Below are positions 32,266-41,399 of a stretch of DNA of 47,183 nucleotides, piece after piece. This DNA comes from Acidimicrobiaceae bacterium. GTDB taxonomy: Bacteria > Actinomycetota > Acidimicrobiia > Acidimicrobiales > Aldehydirespiratoraceae. Positions within the stretch are counted from its first letter, which is position 1, and each line of letters starts with the position of its first letter. The DNA lies in contig JAPPMP010000006.1 in NCBI GenBank assembly GCA_028819005.1, positions 1-47,183 on the forward strand, given 5' to 3'. The position numbers and the translations under genes were made by a program. The notes below the pieces were generated by a model. It had not been told where the DNA came from and did not search any database. It saw only the letters and a program-made list of their open reading frames with translations.

Positions 32266-34956
32266 GTGGCCAAGTTGACCCAGATAATCCGAAGTAGTGA
32301 TCCGGTGTCGGAGACCGATGCCAACAAGGTCTTTGGACTGTTGATCCCCATAGTCGAGAGGGTGCCGACCGCCGAAGCCGCTGTGGAGGTTGCTCGATCG
32401 GTCATAAGCAGGTGTGCCCTCGATGACGATCGTCATCTGGCCCATGTCCTTGACTGGTGGTACGTCGTGACCACCGGAAGGCCGTCAGCGAACGGCGGAG
32501 CGCACCGGCTTCCGGAGTCTCTGGACGGAAGGGTCAGGGTCAGCATGGTCGCACTGATCGATCTCAACGTGGGGTTGCCCGCGGCGGAGTGGCTGCGCAA
32601 GAAACAGGAGTTCGATCAGCGGTTGTCTACTGGTGATTTGCTCCATTCTGGCCCTGAGGTGACAGCGCTCAGCGAAGAACTACGAGACACGGTTGAGAAA
32701 CTGAAAGCGAACCTAAAGGCGGCCCCGGTTGAGATCGACATGCGCAAGCTGGAACGAGATCTTCGTGACAGGGGAGTGAACACAAGCGGTCCTGCATACA
32801 AAAAAATGCGCAAGGATTACCAACGCGCCGTAGAAAGCGTAAACAAAGCCGTCGATCTTCAGGCTGAGGTCGAACCGTGGATCCATCGGCAAACGCCAAC
32901 GATCATCGACGAAGTGCCTATCGAGTTCAAGGATGCCGTCGGGCGCCTGGCTGAAGAACTGTTGAGGCCGATCCTGGTCGCCAACGCTGCCCCTGTTGTA
33001 GACGGTGTGGACCTTGCGAAACGATTCGAAAGTGCTGGGCGCAGCGAGAATCGATCCGGGCGTTACAGGCTCGCGCGTGTCGTGGAAGCGTGGTGCGAGG
33101 AGTCGGGTGAATCCGTGCCATCCCTCGACGACGAGATGCAACGTCACCGAGCCTTACAGGACGAGATCAAGCGCTTGGCCGCCAAACCGAGCGCGCAGGA
33201 AGGCATCGACGAGATCAACATTTATGTGCTCGAAGACGACCTGGAAAACGCCGAGAAAGCACTCAAGCGACTTCAAGAGCAGATTGCACGCACCGAGCAC
33301 GCTGAACTGGCGCGTTCGCAGCTCCAGGGATTGCGACGCAAACTAGAGGAGTCCAGTCTGAGTGGAGACACCACTTGGGCTGCACGCGTCGCGGGTCTCG
33401 AAGCACGCTTCGGCGACACCGACCCCAACGAGATCGCGCGCGAGATCAACATCGCGTTCTCGGAATTGTCCAGACAGCTCGACCATCTGGTCCAGGAACA
33501 ACAGACGGAACTGGAGCAGAATTTGGTGCCTCTTGAGTTTCTTGGTGCCGCTGACTCGAAGATGCGGGAATGGAGGCAGCGAATTGCCGCATTGGAGACG
33601 CGCGAAGGACGCGGGGCCAACGAATTGGGCCAGGAAATCGATGAAGCTCTTCGTCAGCTGCGAGAGGATTGCCGCAACCTCGTTGAGACAAACGTCGAGG
33701 AAATCCAAGGGGCGCTCACGGAAGAACGCGAGTACTTCCGCGGCGAGGACTATGAACTGTTTGCGAGTCAGGCATCCGAGATCGCCGGATGGCTTGAAGA
33801 CTCGGAACCGACCGATCGACTCCTAGGGGACGCGCTCGAACACTCTGAGCAACTCCTGCGCGACATTGAGGAACGTAAGATTCATCGGTGGCAACCAGAA
33901 CACGGTGAGGATCAACTGGTTCAACACATCTTGGAATACTGCAAAGGACCGTTGGACTACGACGACACAGACATAAGGCGCTTGTACGTGTCACTGAAGA
34001 CACGGCCGTTTGTGATCCTGGCCGGACTCACCGGTTCTGGCAAGAGCTCCTTGACACGGATGTTCGCGGAGTCCCTCGGCGCGAATAATGCCAACGGCCG
34101 ATTTCGGCGCGTCGCCGTGAAACCAGACTGGATCGATCAGACAGAGGTACTAGGGTTCGTCAACCCGATATCCAATCGCTTCGTTCCCGGGTGGCTCGCG
34201 GAGACCGTGCGCGACTGTGAGCGCGAGCCTGATCGCCTGCATTTCGTACTACTTGACGAGATGAACCTTGCTCCTGTGGAGCAGTACCTAGCCGAGTGGT
34301 TGTCGGCCATAGAAACGTCGCGTTCGGGACACGATGACGTGCGCCTACCGCTCTATTCCTCATCGCTCGAACCGGAAAACAAAGATGATTGGTCGCATTA
34401 CTTACAGTTTCCTGACAATCTGTTGATCGTTGGCACTGTCAACGTGGACGAAACGACACGTCCGCTGTCGGAGCGGGTCCTTGATCGGGCGAACGTGCTA
34501 TTGCTCAACGTGGATGTTTCGGATCGCCATCACGAGGAAAACGGCCAAACCTTAACACCGTGGCACGTTGGGACGACTGAATGGCGGAAGGTCTGCACCT
34601 CGCAAGCAAGCGACGCGCATCACGAGTTCTTGACCGATGTGGCCCGCATCTTGCGGCAGGCAAGAATCGGCATCGGGTTGCGCGCACACCTAGAGCTCGA
34701 GCGATTCGTAGCCAACTCTGAGGGGATTCTTGACGCACCAGAGGCGTTGGACTGGGGCATAGTCCAACGCGTGATTCCGAAGGTACGCGGTTTCAAAGGC
34801 CACTTGAGCGAGAGCCTGGCCGCGCTGTTGGAAGAATTCGAGAATGTCGGGGCCGACCAATCGGCTTCGATCGTGAGTCTTTGGCTTGACGACAGGGTGT
34901 CTGACGACGAGTTCCTTGAAGGCACCGACCCGCGGCTTGCGTTTGCACGGAGGTAG
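32266..34956 (+). CDS. McrB-like AAA+ ATPase with long coiled-coil N-terminus
   Basis: An 896-residue protein. Residues 1-550 are mostly charged helix and coiled coil, including KMRKDYQRAVESVNKAVD and DLENAEKALKRLQEQIA, with no known recognition domain. The C-terminal AAA+ domain has Walker A GLTGSGKSS (587-595), Walker B LLDEMNLAPVE (D664-E665) and NVDETT (726-731) where McrB has NTAD, followed by SERVLDRANV. McrB-type motors use GTP or ATP to drive a nuclease on foreign DNA. The GTG at 32266 has GGGAGG five nt upstream. The nuclease partner gene begins 3 bp after the stop. Confidence 0.8.
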   Translation: MAKLTQIIRSSDPVSETDANKVFGLLIPIVERVPTAEAAVEVARSVISRCALDDDRHLAHVLDWWYVVTTGRPSANGGAHRLPESLDGRVRVSMVALIDLNVGLPAAEWLRKKQEFDQRLSTGDLLHSGPEVTALSEELRDTVEKLKANLKAAPVEIDMRKLERDLRDRGVNTSGPAYKKMRKDYQRAVESVNKAVDLQAEVEPWIHRQTPTIIDEVPIEFKDAVGRLAEELLRPILVANAAPVVDGVDLAKRFESAGRSENRSGRYRLARVVEAWCEESGESVPSLDDEMQRHRALQDEIKRLAAKPSAQEGIDEINIYVLEDDLENAEKALKRLQEQIARTEHAELARSQLQGLRRKLEESSLSGDTTWAARVAGLEARFGDTDPNEIAREINIAFSELSRQLDHLVQEQQTELEQNLVPLEFLGAADSKMREWRQRIAALETREGRGANELGQEIDEALRQLREDCRNLVETNVEEIQGALTEEREYFRGEDYELFASQASEIAGWLEDSEPTDRLLGDALEHSEQLLRDIEERKIHRWQPEHGEDQLVQHILEYCKGPLDYDDTDIRRLYVSLKTRPFVILAGLTGSGKSSLTRMFAESLGANNANGRFRRVAVKPDWIDQTEVLGFVNPISNRFVPGWLAETVRDCEREPDRLHFVLLDEMNLAPVEQYLAEWLSAIETSRSGHDDVRLPLYSSSLEPENKDDWSHYLQFPDNLLIVGTVNVDETTRPLSERVLDRANVLLLNVDVSDRHHEENGQTLTPWHVGTTEWRKVCTSQASDAHHEFLTDVARILRQARIGIGLRAHLELERFVANSEGILDAPEALDWGIVQRVIPKVRGFKGHLSESLAALLEEFENVGADQSASIVSLWLDDRVSDDEFLEGTDPRLAFARR

Positions 34957-34959
34957 ATC

Positions 34960-36423
34960 ATGAGCACAGTCGAAGTACGCGTCGGTCGGACATGGCTACC
35001 GTTGCGTCGCGCCCCCGGGTGTCCTCAAGTTCCAGAATCCTCGAAGCTGCGGCTTCGGGGTCTGAACATCAACGAGCTTGTCTCACTGGGGCACTACGCT
35101 ACCAACGTCGATGCCAACGGTAACGTCGAACTTGGGTTTAGCAACTGCAAGGAACTGTTCGGTCACCTAGGCCTTGTCGAGGTGACCCGCGAGTCGGGCG
35201 CCTCGGCCGGAGAGTTCGAGATTGTGCCCGACAAGACCAGCGAGGATGCGTTCCAGGCGCTGCGGGTAGCGCTCGAGTCGGTGTGGTCGGGACTCATATT
35301 CGATCCTGACGGTGTGAGCCGGTTGAGGGGTCAGTTGCCTTCTCCCCACAAGTTGTGGCGCGCAATTGAGAAGCCGGTTCGTGACATCGCCGCGGAGCCA
35401 CGGTCAATCCTGACTCGCGGTGAAGGTGTTCGCCGACTGGAGGCGGTTCGCAAACCTTCGGAGTTAACGTCCGGGGTCATCCGGGTCTCGGCAGCCATGG
35501 CTTCCCGAGCCGGACCGAACCCTGATGGAGTTTCAGATCGGAATGCGGCCGCTCGAGCTGATTGGCCGACAAGACCCGCTCGTACCAGCCTGGTCGTCCG
35601 GGAGGTTGCGATTCCTGAAAATGCGCTCGTAGCGGAGACATTGCGCCGGTTGGCCGCCTACGCTCGACGACAACCCGACGGCCTGACAGTCGCGACCCTT
35701 GCCAATCGGGCGCTCCGGGAACAGCCGTTCGTCTCGTGCGGCCCCTTTCGCGGCGCCACTGAGAGTGCGCTGGCGCGAACTCTGCACGATCAGCGCTACC
35801 GGCAGATCGCCAAGGTCCTCCGTCTTCTCAACAGGCCCGAAGCACACGCAACTGAGGGACCGGGTGAAGCTCGACTCGGAGTGAAGGGAATGATCCGGCT
35901 ATACGAGTACTGGGTGTTTCTTCAGGTGCTGGTTGCCTGCCGAAAGAAATACGGCCCGCCGATCGAGGCCGGTTTCGACGTTCTGGGTACGAGGACCGCA
36001 TCTGGGACCACGAGGTTGGAAATTCCGCAAGGAGCTACCGTACGATTCGCGGGCGGAGTGCATGTCGGGTTTGAACCGACGATTTCCTCGAGCGGTCGAG
36101 ATTGGTGCGGGCTCGAAAATGTGCCACACCCAGACAATAAACTGGCTCAGCAAATGATCACACCCGACGTAGTCATGCTGCGTCTCGGGCCGTTGCCATC
36201 CGCGGTGGTGTTTGACGCAAAGTACGTGGGTCGGCACTGGGTAGAAACTGAGGCAGCCAGGATTCACACGCGTTACTCCCGCATCCGCTTGCAAGGTAGA
36301 CCGGTTGTGCGTCATGTTCTAGCCGTTCATCCCCATGAAGGCATCGACTACCTGTGGGCCGGTTACGGTTCCGTGCCAATGATTCCCGGTGAACCAGTAG
36401 ACCTGAGCAACCTCTTGCCATAA
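34960..36423 (+). CDS. DUF2357 PD-(D/E)XK nuclease, McrC-like partner
   Basis: A 487-residue protein. The middle region has IRLYEYWVFLQVL, a hallmark of the DUF2357 group, and the C-terminus has a restriction-type nuclease core: TPDVVML (D403) then AVVFDAKYVG (D419-A-K421), the PD...DxK catalytic pattern. The N-terminal part is a beta-rich domain of unknown target. It pairs with the upstream AAA+ motor as McrC does with McrB. GGAGG lies six nt before the ATG and overlaps the motor gene's end. Confidence 0.78.
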   Translation: MSTVEVRVGRTWLPLRRAPGCPQVPESSKLRLRGLNINELVSLGHYATNVDANGNVELGFSNCKELFGHLGLVEVTRESGASAGEFEIVPDKTSEDAFQALRVALESVWSGLIFDPDGVSRLRGQLPSPHKLWRAIEKPVRDIAAEPRSILTRGEGVRRLEAVRKPSELTSGVIRVSAAMASRAGPNPDGVSDRNAAARADWPTRPARTSLVVREVAIPENALVAETLRRLAAYARRQPDGLTVATLANRALREQPFVSCGPFRGATESALARTLHDQRYRQIAKVLRLLNRPEAHATEGPGEARLGVKGMIRLYEYWVFLQVLVACRKKYGPPIEAGFDVLGTRTASGTTRLEIPQGATVRFAGGVHVGFEPTISSSGRDWCGLENVPHPDNKLAQQMITPDVVMLRLGPLPSAVVFDAKYVGRHWVETEAARIHTRYSRIRLQGRPVVRHVLAVHPHEGIDYLWAGYGSVPMIPGEPVDLSNLLP

Positions 36424-36493
36424 GGCACAACGCTCCGTGAAACTCCCAACTTCGGGAAGTGCGGTCATGCAGAGAGCGACTGAAAGGTATTGA

Positions 36494-37240
36494 ATGCCCT
36501 CACAACTTCCTGATTACCGTGAATCGGTGAGCGACGCCGTAGCCGACTACTGGGAGGTACGGCGTTCGCAGGCGGACGAGTCTGAGAGCAGGGGAGTCAT
36601 AAACACTGGTATTCGGTCTGAGGTGACGGGCGGGCGCCACCTCGACGCCTTGCACGAGCTCGTCGTGGCTGTGTTCGTCGATGCGGGAATCCCAGCTCGT
36701 CTGATCGATGTGAAGAGGCGTCCGATCGCCGGTTACTTCCGTCGCGACAAGAGTTGGGACATCGTGGTTATGGTCGCCGACCGGGTTGTAGGCATTGTTG
36801 AGTTGAAGTCGATGGCGGGCAACAGCCCAGGCCAGAATTACAACAACCGTACTGACGAGGCCCTAGGTCAGGCCGTTGACGTTTGGAAGGCGGTGGAACG
36901 TGAGATCATCCGTCCGTTGCGCCCATGGCTCGGTTACTTCATGTTGCTCGAGGACAACGAGGCTTTCACCACTCCAGTCACCCCACGAAAGGCGGTATGG
37001 GAACCCGATTCAGCCTTCGACGACGCCAGTTACGCGGAGCGGTATGTGATCTTCTTCGAGCGAATGGTCCGAGAGCGTCTGCTTGACGCAGCGTGTGTCG
37101 TCCTAGCCGACAAGGCCTCGGCCGCCGTTCGCTTCCCGTCAGATTCAGTCAGCTTTCAAGCCTTTGCGGCAGCAATCCATGGCCGGTGCTTGCAGTTCAT
37201 GGCTACCAACCCAGACATCGACTGGTCGGCAGGGGAGTAA
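36494..37240 (+). CDS. PaeR7I/XhoI family type II restriction endonuclease
   Basis: A 248-residue enzyme, close to PaeR7I in length and pattern: VTGGRHLDALHELVV, then GYFRRDKSWDIVVM (D89) and IVELKSMAGNS (E103, K105), which form the PD-(D/E)XK active site, and NYNNRTDEALGQAVDVWKA. PaeR7I and XhoI cut C^TCGAG, so the same site is predicted. AAAGG lies 8 nt before the ATG. The cognate methylase is convergent, 30 bp away. Part of a related gene is copied at 30844-30900. Confidence 0.88.
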   Translation: MPSQLPDYRESVSDAVADYWEVRRSQADESESRGVINTGIRSEVTGGRHLDALHELVVAVFVDAGIPARLIDVKRRPIAGYFRRDKSWDIVVMVADRVVGIVELKSMAGNSPGQNYNNRTDEALGQAVDVWKAVEREIIRPLRPWLGYFMLLEDNEAFTTPVTPRKAVWEPDSAFDDASYAERYVIFFERMVRERLLDAACVVLADKASAAVRFPSDSVSFQAFAAAIHGRCLQFMATNPDIDWSAGE

Positions 37241-37270
37241 CCAAATCACACCTGGGCTTCTCGTCAACGT

Positions 37271-38974
37271 CTAGGCCACCGCGGCGAGGAGGTTTGAACG
37301 GCTGATCCCGTACAGCTCGGCGGCTGCGGCGGTGGCTGCGGCCCGGTCCCTGCGCCTGAAAGCGGCGGTGAGGGCAGACGCGGAGGCCGCATCAATGGCG
37401 TCAGGGGCCGGCACTCGGATCTTGCGGAGGTACTGGGCTTGGAATCGGTAGGTTCCTCCGCGCATCTTCACGCAGTAGGCACCGACGAACAGGTTGGCGA
37501 TATCCGACAACAGCAGTCCCCCCAGCACCTCCAGATCCCACTTGTCGGAAACCACGTAGTAGAGGTTGTGGTGTGGATAGAAGCCTCCGGTGTCCAGTAC
37601 GGGGTGAGCTGCCGATTTCAGGTCGGGGAGAAGCAGCTTCGGTCGGGCTTGGAGTTCGGGGTCGACCCGGTCGATTGTGCGATACCAGGAATCCGGCCGG
37701 TTGCGAGCCACATGTCGCTGTTTGATCCGGGTGCTGTGGGACCGCAGGTAACAGGCGAGGCCGGGGTAGTCATCTAGGTCCACCAATTGGCTGTCCTCCC
37801 AGGGGTTCACGAGGAACCTCCCGCTCCAGTCCGGCGTACCCAGAGAGATATCGTGCGCGATGAGCATCGGCAGCAAGCGACTGGACTCCACGCCCGGTGC
37901 GTCCTCAACCACAAAGACGTCGTCGCAACCCGTGGCCACGCCAATCCCTACTCGGGTGCCTGTGCGCCAGTCCTCCAATGGCGCGAAACGCTCCTCGAGG
38001 TCTGCAATCAACTCCAGCGTGCCCGGCGAACCCAACGGCCAGTGGCTGCTTCCGGTGAACCACCGGTCGAGGGTCCCGGCGTCGAATCGACCTCCAGCGG
38101 GAGCGATTTCACGACTGTCTGCGAGCCACCGCGTAACTGTGCGGCCGTCGGTTTCGTCGAAGCCGTCTGAGGTCTCAACGACACGGGCTGAACCCTGAGG
38201 CCCGTTGCGCAGCACGGTGATCGCCGGATAGGCAGACACGGCGTCCTCGAATGCGTCCACGGAGTGCATCACGACAACTGTGTCCACCGAGTACTCCGAA
38301 GCGACCAGCGCCCGCAACCTCTCGCCGTACTGGTTGTGCATCCAGCGGTCGGCGCAGATGAACGCAAGCCTTCCCTCAGGGCTGAGCATCGACAGGCCCT
38401 TCTCGAAGAAACCGACATAAAGATCGGCCCGACCCCGCATGGTTGAGCACTCGGACCGGTACGCCTCGCATACCTCACCGGGAATGTCTTCGAGCCTGAC
38501 ATAAGGCGGGTTGCCGACCACGAAGTCGGCTGGCCGACACTCATCGGGTTGCGTGTCTAGCAGAAAGTCCCCCTGTACAACCCACCGAGTGCTGAGTCTC
38601 GCGGCGACATCGGCCGGCTGACCGAGCAAGACAAGCCGCTCAGCAACAGCGGCGCGGGCCGCCTCGACGTTGCGGTCGAGCAGGTCGAATGCCCGAATGG
38701 CCGATCCCATGTCGGCGACGCTGCGATCATGCCGATCGCAGGACTCCACCAACCGTTCGACGATCGGAACTAGGAACGCACCGGAACCGCATGCTGGCTC
38801 CACGATCACCGACGCTCCCAAGTCTGCCGAGGCTCGATAGCCGGCAAGGTCCAGGATCAAGTCGACCACCCAGCGGCGAGTGAACACCTCACCGTGCGCT
38901 CCGTCGGGATCGACGGTCCGAGTCGGCATCGTCCTGGCAACCTCCATCAACTTGGGCTGACGGTACCGAGTCAT
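37271..38974 (-). CDS. N6-adenine DNA methyltransferase (M.PaeR7I/XhoI-like)
   Basis: A 567-residue methylase. The SAM-binding motif I is VEPACGSGAFLVPIVE (ACGSG 61-65), the catalytic motif IV is NPPY (155-158), and the C-terminal half is a target-recognition domain with YPHHNLYYVVSDKWDLEVLG. It should methylate adenine in CTCGAG and protect the host, which has many such sites (2089, 6136 and 37993 are examples). The start at 38974 has AGG upstream, but Met10 or Met16 are possible. The gene looks intact. Confidence 0.88.
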   Translation of the reverse strand: MTRYRQPKLMEVARTMPTRTVDPDGAHGEVFTRRWVVDLILDLAGYRASADLGASVIVEPACGSGAFLVPIVERLVESCDRHDRSVADMGSAIRAFDLLDRNVEAARAAVAERLVLLGQPADVAARLSTRWVVQGDFLLDTQPDECRPADFVVGNPPYVRLEDIPGEVCEAYRSECSTMRGRADLYVGFFEKGLSMLSPEGRLAFICADRWMHNQYGERLRALVASEYSVDTVVVMHSVDAFEDAVSAYPAITVLRNGPQGSARVVETSDGFDETDGRTVTRWLADSREIAPAGGRFDAGTLDRWFTGSSHWPLGSPGTLELIADLEERFAPLEDWRTGTRVGIGVATGCDDVFVVEDAPGVESSRLLPMLIAHDISLGTPDWSGRFLVNPWEDSQLVDLDDYPGLACYLRSHSTRIKQRHVARNRPDSWYRTIDRVDPELQARPKLLLPDLKSAAHPVLDTGGFYPHHNLYYVVSDKWDLEVLGGLLLSDIANLFVGAYCVKMRGGTYRFQAQYLRKIRVPAPDAIDAASASALTAAFRRRDRAAATAAAAELYGISRSNLLAAVA

Positions 38975-39145
38975 CGGAACCTGCCCGTGCCAACCAAACT
39001 ACATGAATGCGACTTCACAAAGGAGCACCCTATTGAGACCTTGTGACAACAGCAGTCTTCGGACAACGGCAGATAGAGCCCTAGAGCTGGCGACGACCGG
39101 TAGGCGCGCCCATTTCGTCACAATACCCGGGCCGAAAAGTGGGTT

Positions 39146-39565
39146 TCAAGTGCGTTGTTGGTAGGCGGTGGCTGCTTCGGGGGGCAGGGCGTTTAGTTGT
39201 TGGTCGTGGATGCGTTCTCGGTCGGCGCGGCGGGGATGGTTGATGCCTTCGCCGATCACCGTCTCGTCCTTGTCGCAGACGACGTATCGACTGATTCGCT
39301 GCGCGTGAGGTGACAGCGTCGACCAGGCATCATAAGACATCGACCTGATCAGTGCTTCGCTGCGAAACCAGGGGGCCATGTACTCGATTCCCGGCATCGC
39401 CCGAATCTCCCGAGACAGATTGGGTGTTCCCCCGTGCCAGCAGCGAGCGTCGCGGATGATCGCGGAGCCGGCTGGGAGCGGGCACACGGTGGGTTGTCGT
39501 TCGATTCGGGCGAGTCGTCGACGACTCGATTGTGGAACCCGTTGGGTGGGACTGCCTCGTTCCAT
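39146..39565 (-). pseudogene. Phytanoyl-CoA dioxygenase (PhyH) family, C-terminal fragment
   Basis: The reverse strand reads SPTQRVPQSSRRR, then LPAGSAIIRDARCWHGGTPN and APWFRSEALIRSM, like the second half of PhyH-type Fe(II)/2-oxoglutarate oxygenases, where the HGG histidine is the distal Fe ligand. The first half with the HxD ligands is missing, so the gene is a remnant. Bases 38975-39145, between it and the methylase, contain nothing I recognise. Confidence 0.6.
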
Positions 39566-39750
39566 CCTGCTGATTTCAGACCGATTGCAGCGGTAGCCAT
39601 GACACCGTTCGGGCTATCGAGGGGACCGGGAGCGGCGCATCGAGATGACGGCTCCGACAATAAGCACTACGAAACCGATGATGATTGCGATGGATTCCAT
39701 TGAGAGAGTGTCCGTCTGTGCGTTGCGTCAGTCAAGCTAGGTTCGCCGGA

Positions 39751-39900
39751 TCCCCTGTCCGAGCGCCCCGGCCCGGCCGTCGAGTCGGTCGGCGGGTCCG
39801 ACACCGGGTCCCCTGTCCGAGCACCCCGGCCCGGCCCTCGGTGGCCCAGCGGCAGCCGGCGTCGGAGATGCCCATGTCCGAGCGCGCCGGCCCGGCGTCT
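39751..39900 (+). repeat. Three imperfect GC-rich direct repeats
   Basis: The gene-free stretch 39566-39968 holds three copies of an about 30-bp unit built on TGTCCGAGCGCCCCGGCCCG: 39751-39782, 39809-39840 and 39870-39900. Starts are 58 and 61 bp apart. The intervening bases differ. There is no hairpin of CRISPR type and no coding sense. The array ends about 70 bp before tRNA-Pro. Confidence 0.65.
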
Positions 39901-39968
39901 TCGCGGCGGGTGACTTTTGGGGGTGGGGAGTGTGAGGACGGGTGCGGGCCGCTATTGTCACTGACTCA

Positions 39969-40043
39969 CGGGCTGTGGCGCAGCTTGGTTAGCGCGTCGG
40001 TCTGGGGGACCGAAGGTCGGAGGTTCAAATCCTCTCAGCCCGA
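39969..40043 (+). tRNA. tRNA-Pro (anticodon GGG)
   Basis: The acceptor CGGGCTG pairs with CAGCCCG, the D arm is GCGC...GCGC, the anticodon stem TCGGT/ACCGA encloses CTGGGGG (anticodon GGG), and the T arm GGAGG-TTCAAAT-CCTCT is present. The discriminator is A and CCA is not encoded. All stems are intact apart from a mismatch at the base of the T stem. Bases 40044-40216 hold no recognised gene. Confidence 0.93.
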
Positions 40044-40216
40044 CAAAGTGCAACGCCGGAGCAACCGGTCCTCATGGGTCGACATGGCGAACCCTGCGCT
40101 GATAACGGCAGTCGGGCATTGTGGCAGGCACCTGCCGATTGAAGGACCAACCGATTTGATGTGTTCGGCTTCCCTGGTGGAGCCGATACAGCGGGGTCGG
40201 CCAGTCTCGGCGTCTT

Positions 40217-41359
40217 TCAGTGTCCGCCTTCGTGACCTTCGTGGCGCCAACCGGAGGCGATGATCGTGCCTTCAAGGTCAATTGCGAACAGCCTTGTTGT
40301 TATTTCTTGTTCGGTCTCAGCAACTGTTCCAACGGTCTCAACCCAATTGCCGGATTCGGTGAACTCATAATCAGCCCCGGCGAATACCTCGTCGATGTGG
40401 GTGCCTATCTTGCTGGCGTCAGTGTGGGCCAAGATTGTGCCGTTGGGGGCGGCGGTGAAGGACAGAAAGTCGCCCTCGATATGGTGGTAGCTGTTGTAGT
40501 GCTCAACCAACGCAGCGCCGCCGGAATGCACATTCACATTGGCAGACAGCGTCTCCACCATTCCTTGGAGCCCTCCAGCCTTGTAAGCATCGGCAGCCGC
40601 GTGCACATAGTCCTGGGTCATCTCGTCGGCGTTGATGTACCAGCCCGACCCGAACAGGTATCCGTCGTGGCTCACTATCCAACTGCTCTTCAACTCATAG
40701 TCGCCATAGTCACCGGCGCTGATATCACCTGTTTCCGGGTTCTGGTATGCATAACCCACCCACTTTCCGTCTTCGGTGGCTGTGAGTATCTCGGCGCCGT
40801 AGTGGTAGCCGTGGATGTCGGAGAACATTTCCGGGTCGTTCAGATCTCCACCTATGCGCGCGTCGTTGAAATGGGCTGCGATCCTGTCATCAGGGTCGAC
40901 GATGAACACGTACCAGGGGCCGTCAACGCTCCCTGGCGTGTTGTAGTACTCCAATGTGGCGTCGAGCCCTTCTGCTTCGTATCTGGCGATGGCGCTGTCG
41001 ACGAAGAACTGGGTGTAGTCCGAGGGGTTGGATCTGGAAGGGCTGCTGATCGCAACGGACCGAGCAATGCTCTCAACCTGCATGGCGGTCAGCGCAGGCT
41101 CTGGGTCGGGCATGGACGCGATGGCTCCCTCGACGATCTCTGCCACATCAGCGCGTGACAGTCCCGCGTCGGGCGCCGGCATGTCGGCCATGGCAGATTC
41201 GACAATCGATTCCACGATCATTTCTACCTCGGCGCCTGTCAGGCCAGTGGGCGCATCGTCGTCATCGTCTGCGCAGGTCGCGAGCAGCAGCGCTACCGCG
41301 GAGAAAGCACCCAGCCGAAGGGCGATGCGCCAAACGTTTCGAGACTTGGAAGGGGCCAT
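40217..41359 (-). CDS. Lipoprotein with two Cache-type sensor domains
   Basis: A 380-residue secreted protein. The signal peptide ends LLLATC (Cys29), followed by Asp residues, so it should be a membrane-anchored lipoprotein. Residues 40-100 hold repeats of an LTGAEVEMIVESI / LSRADVAEIVEGAI type. Two Cache-like halves follow: YTQFFVDSAIARYEAEGLD with YVFIVDPDDRIAAHF, and YVHAAADAYKAGGLQGM with FTAAPNGTILAHTDASKIG. Cache domains bind small extracellular ligands. There is no attached kinase or methyl-accepting domain, so it may act as a free binding protein. Confidence 0.78.
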   Translation of the reverse strand: MAPSKSRNVWRIALRLGAFSAVALLLATCADDDDDAPTGLTGAEVEMIVESIVESAMADMPAPDAGLSRADVAEIVEGAIASMPDPEPALTAMQVESIARSVAISSPSRSNPSDYTQFFVDSAIARYEAEGLDATLEYYNTPGSVDGPWYVFIVDPDDRIAAHFNDARIGGDLNDPEMFSDIHGYHYGAEILTATEDGKWVGYAYQNPETGDISAGDYGDYELKSSWIVSHDGYLFGSGWYINADEMTQDYVHAAADAYKAGGLQGMVETLSANVNVHSGGAALVEHYNSYHHIEGDFLSFTAAPNGTILAHTDASKIGTHIDEVFAGADYEFTESGNWVETVGTVAETEQEITTRLFAIDLEGTIIASGWRHEGHEGGH

Positions 41360-41399
41360 GTTGCATCCAATCGCAAATGAGTCAGCGCCTTTAAAGCTA

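Noticed and set aside
39751..39900. Second CRISPR array
   Set aside because: The three units diverge, spacing varies (58 and 61) and the unit lacks a repeat-like hairpin, so CRISPR is not supported.
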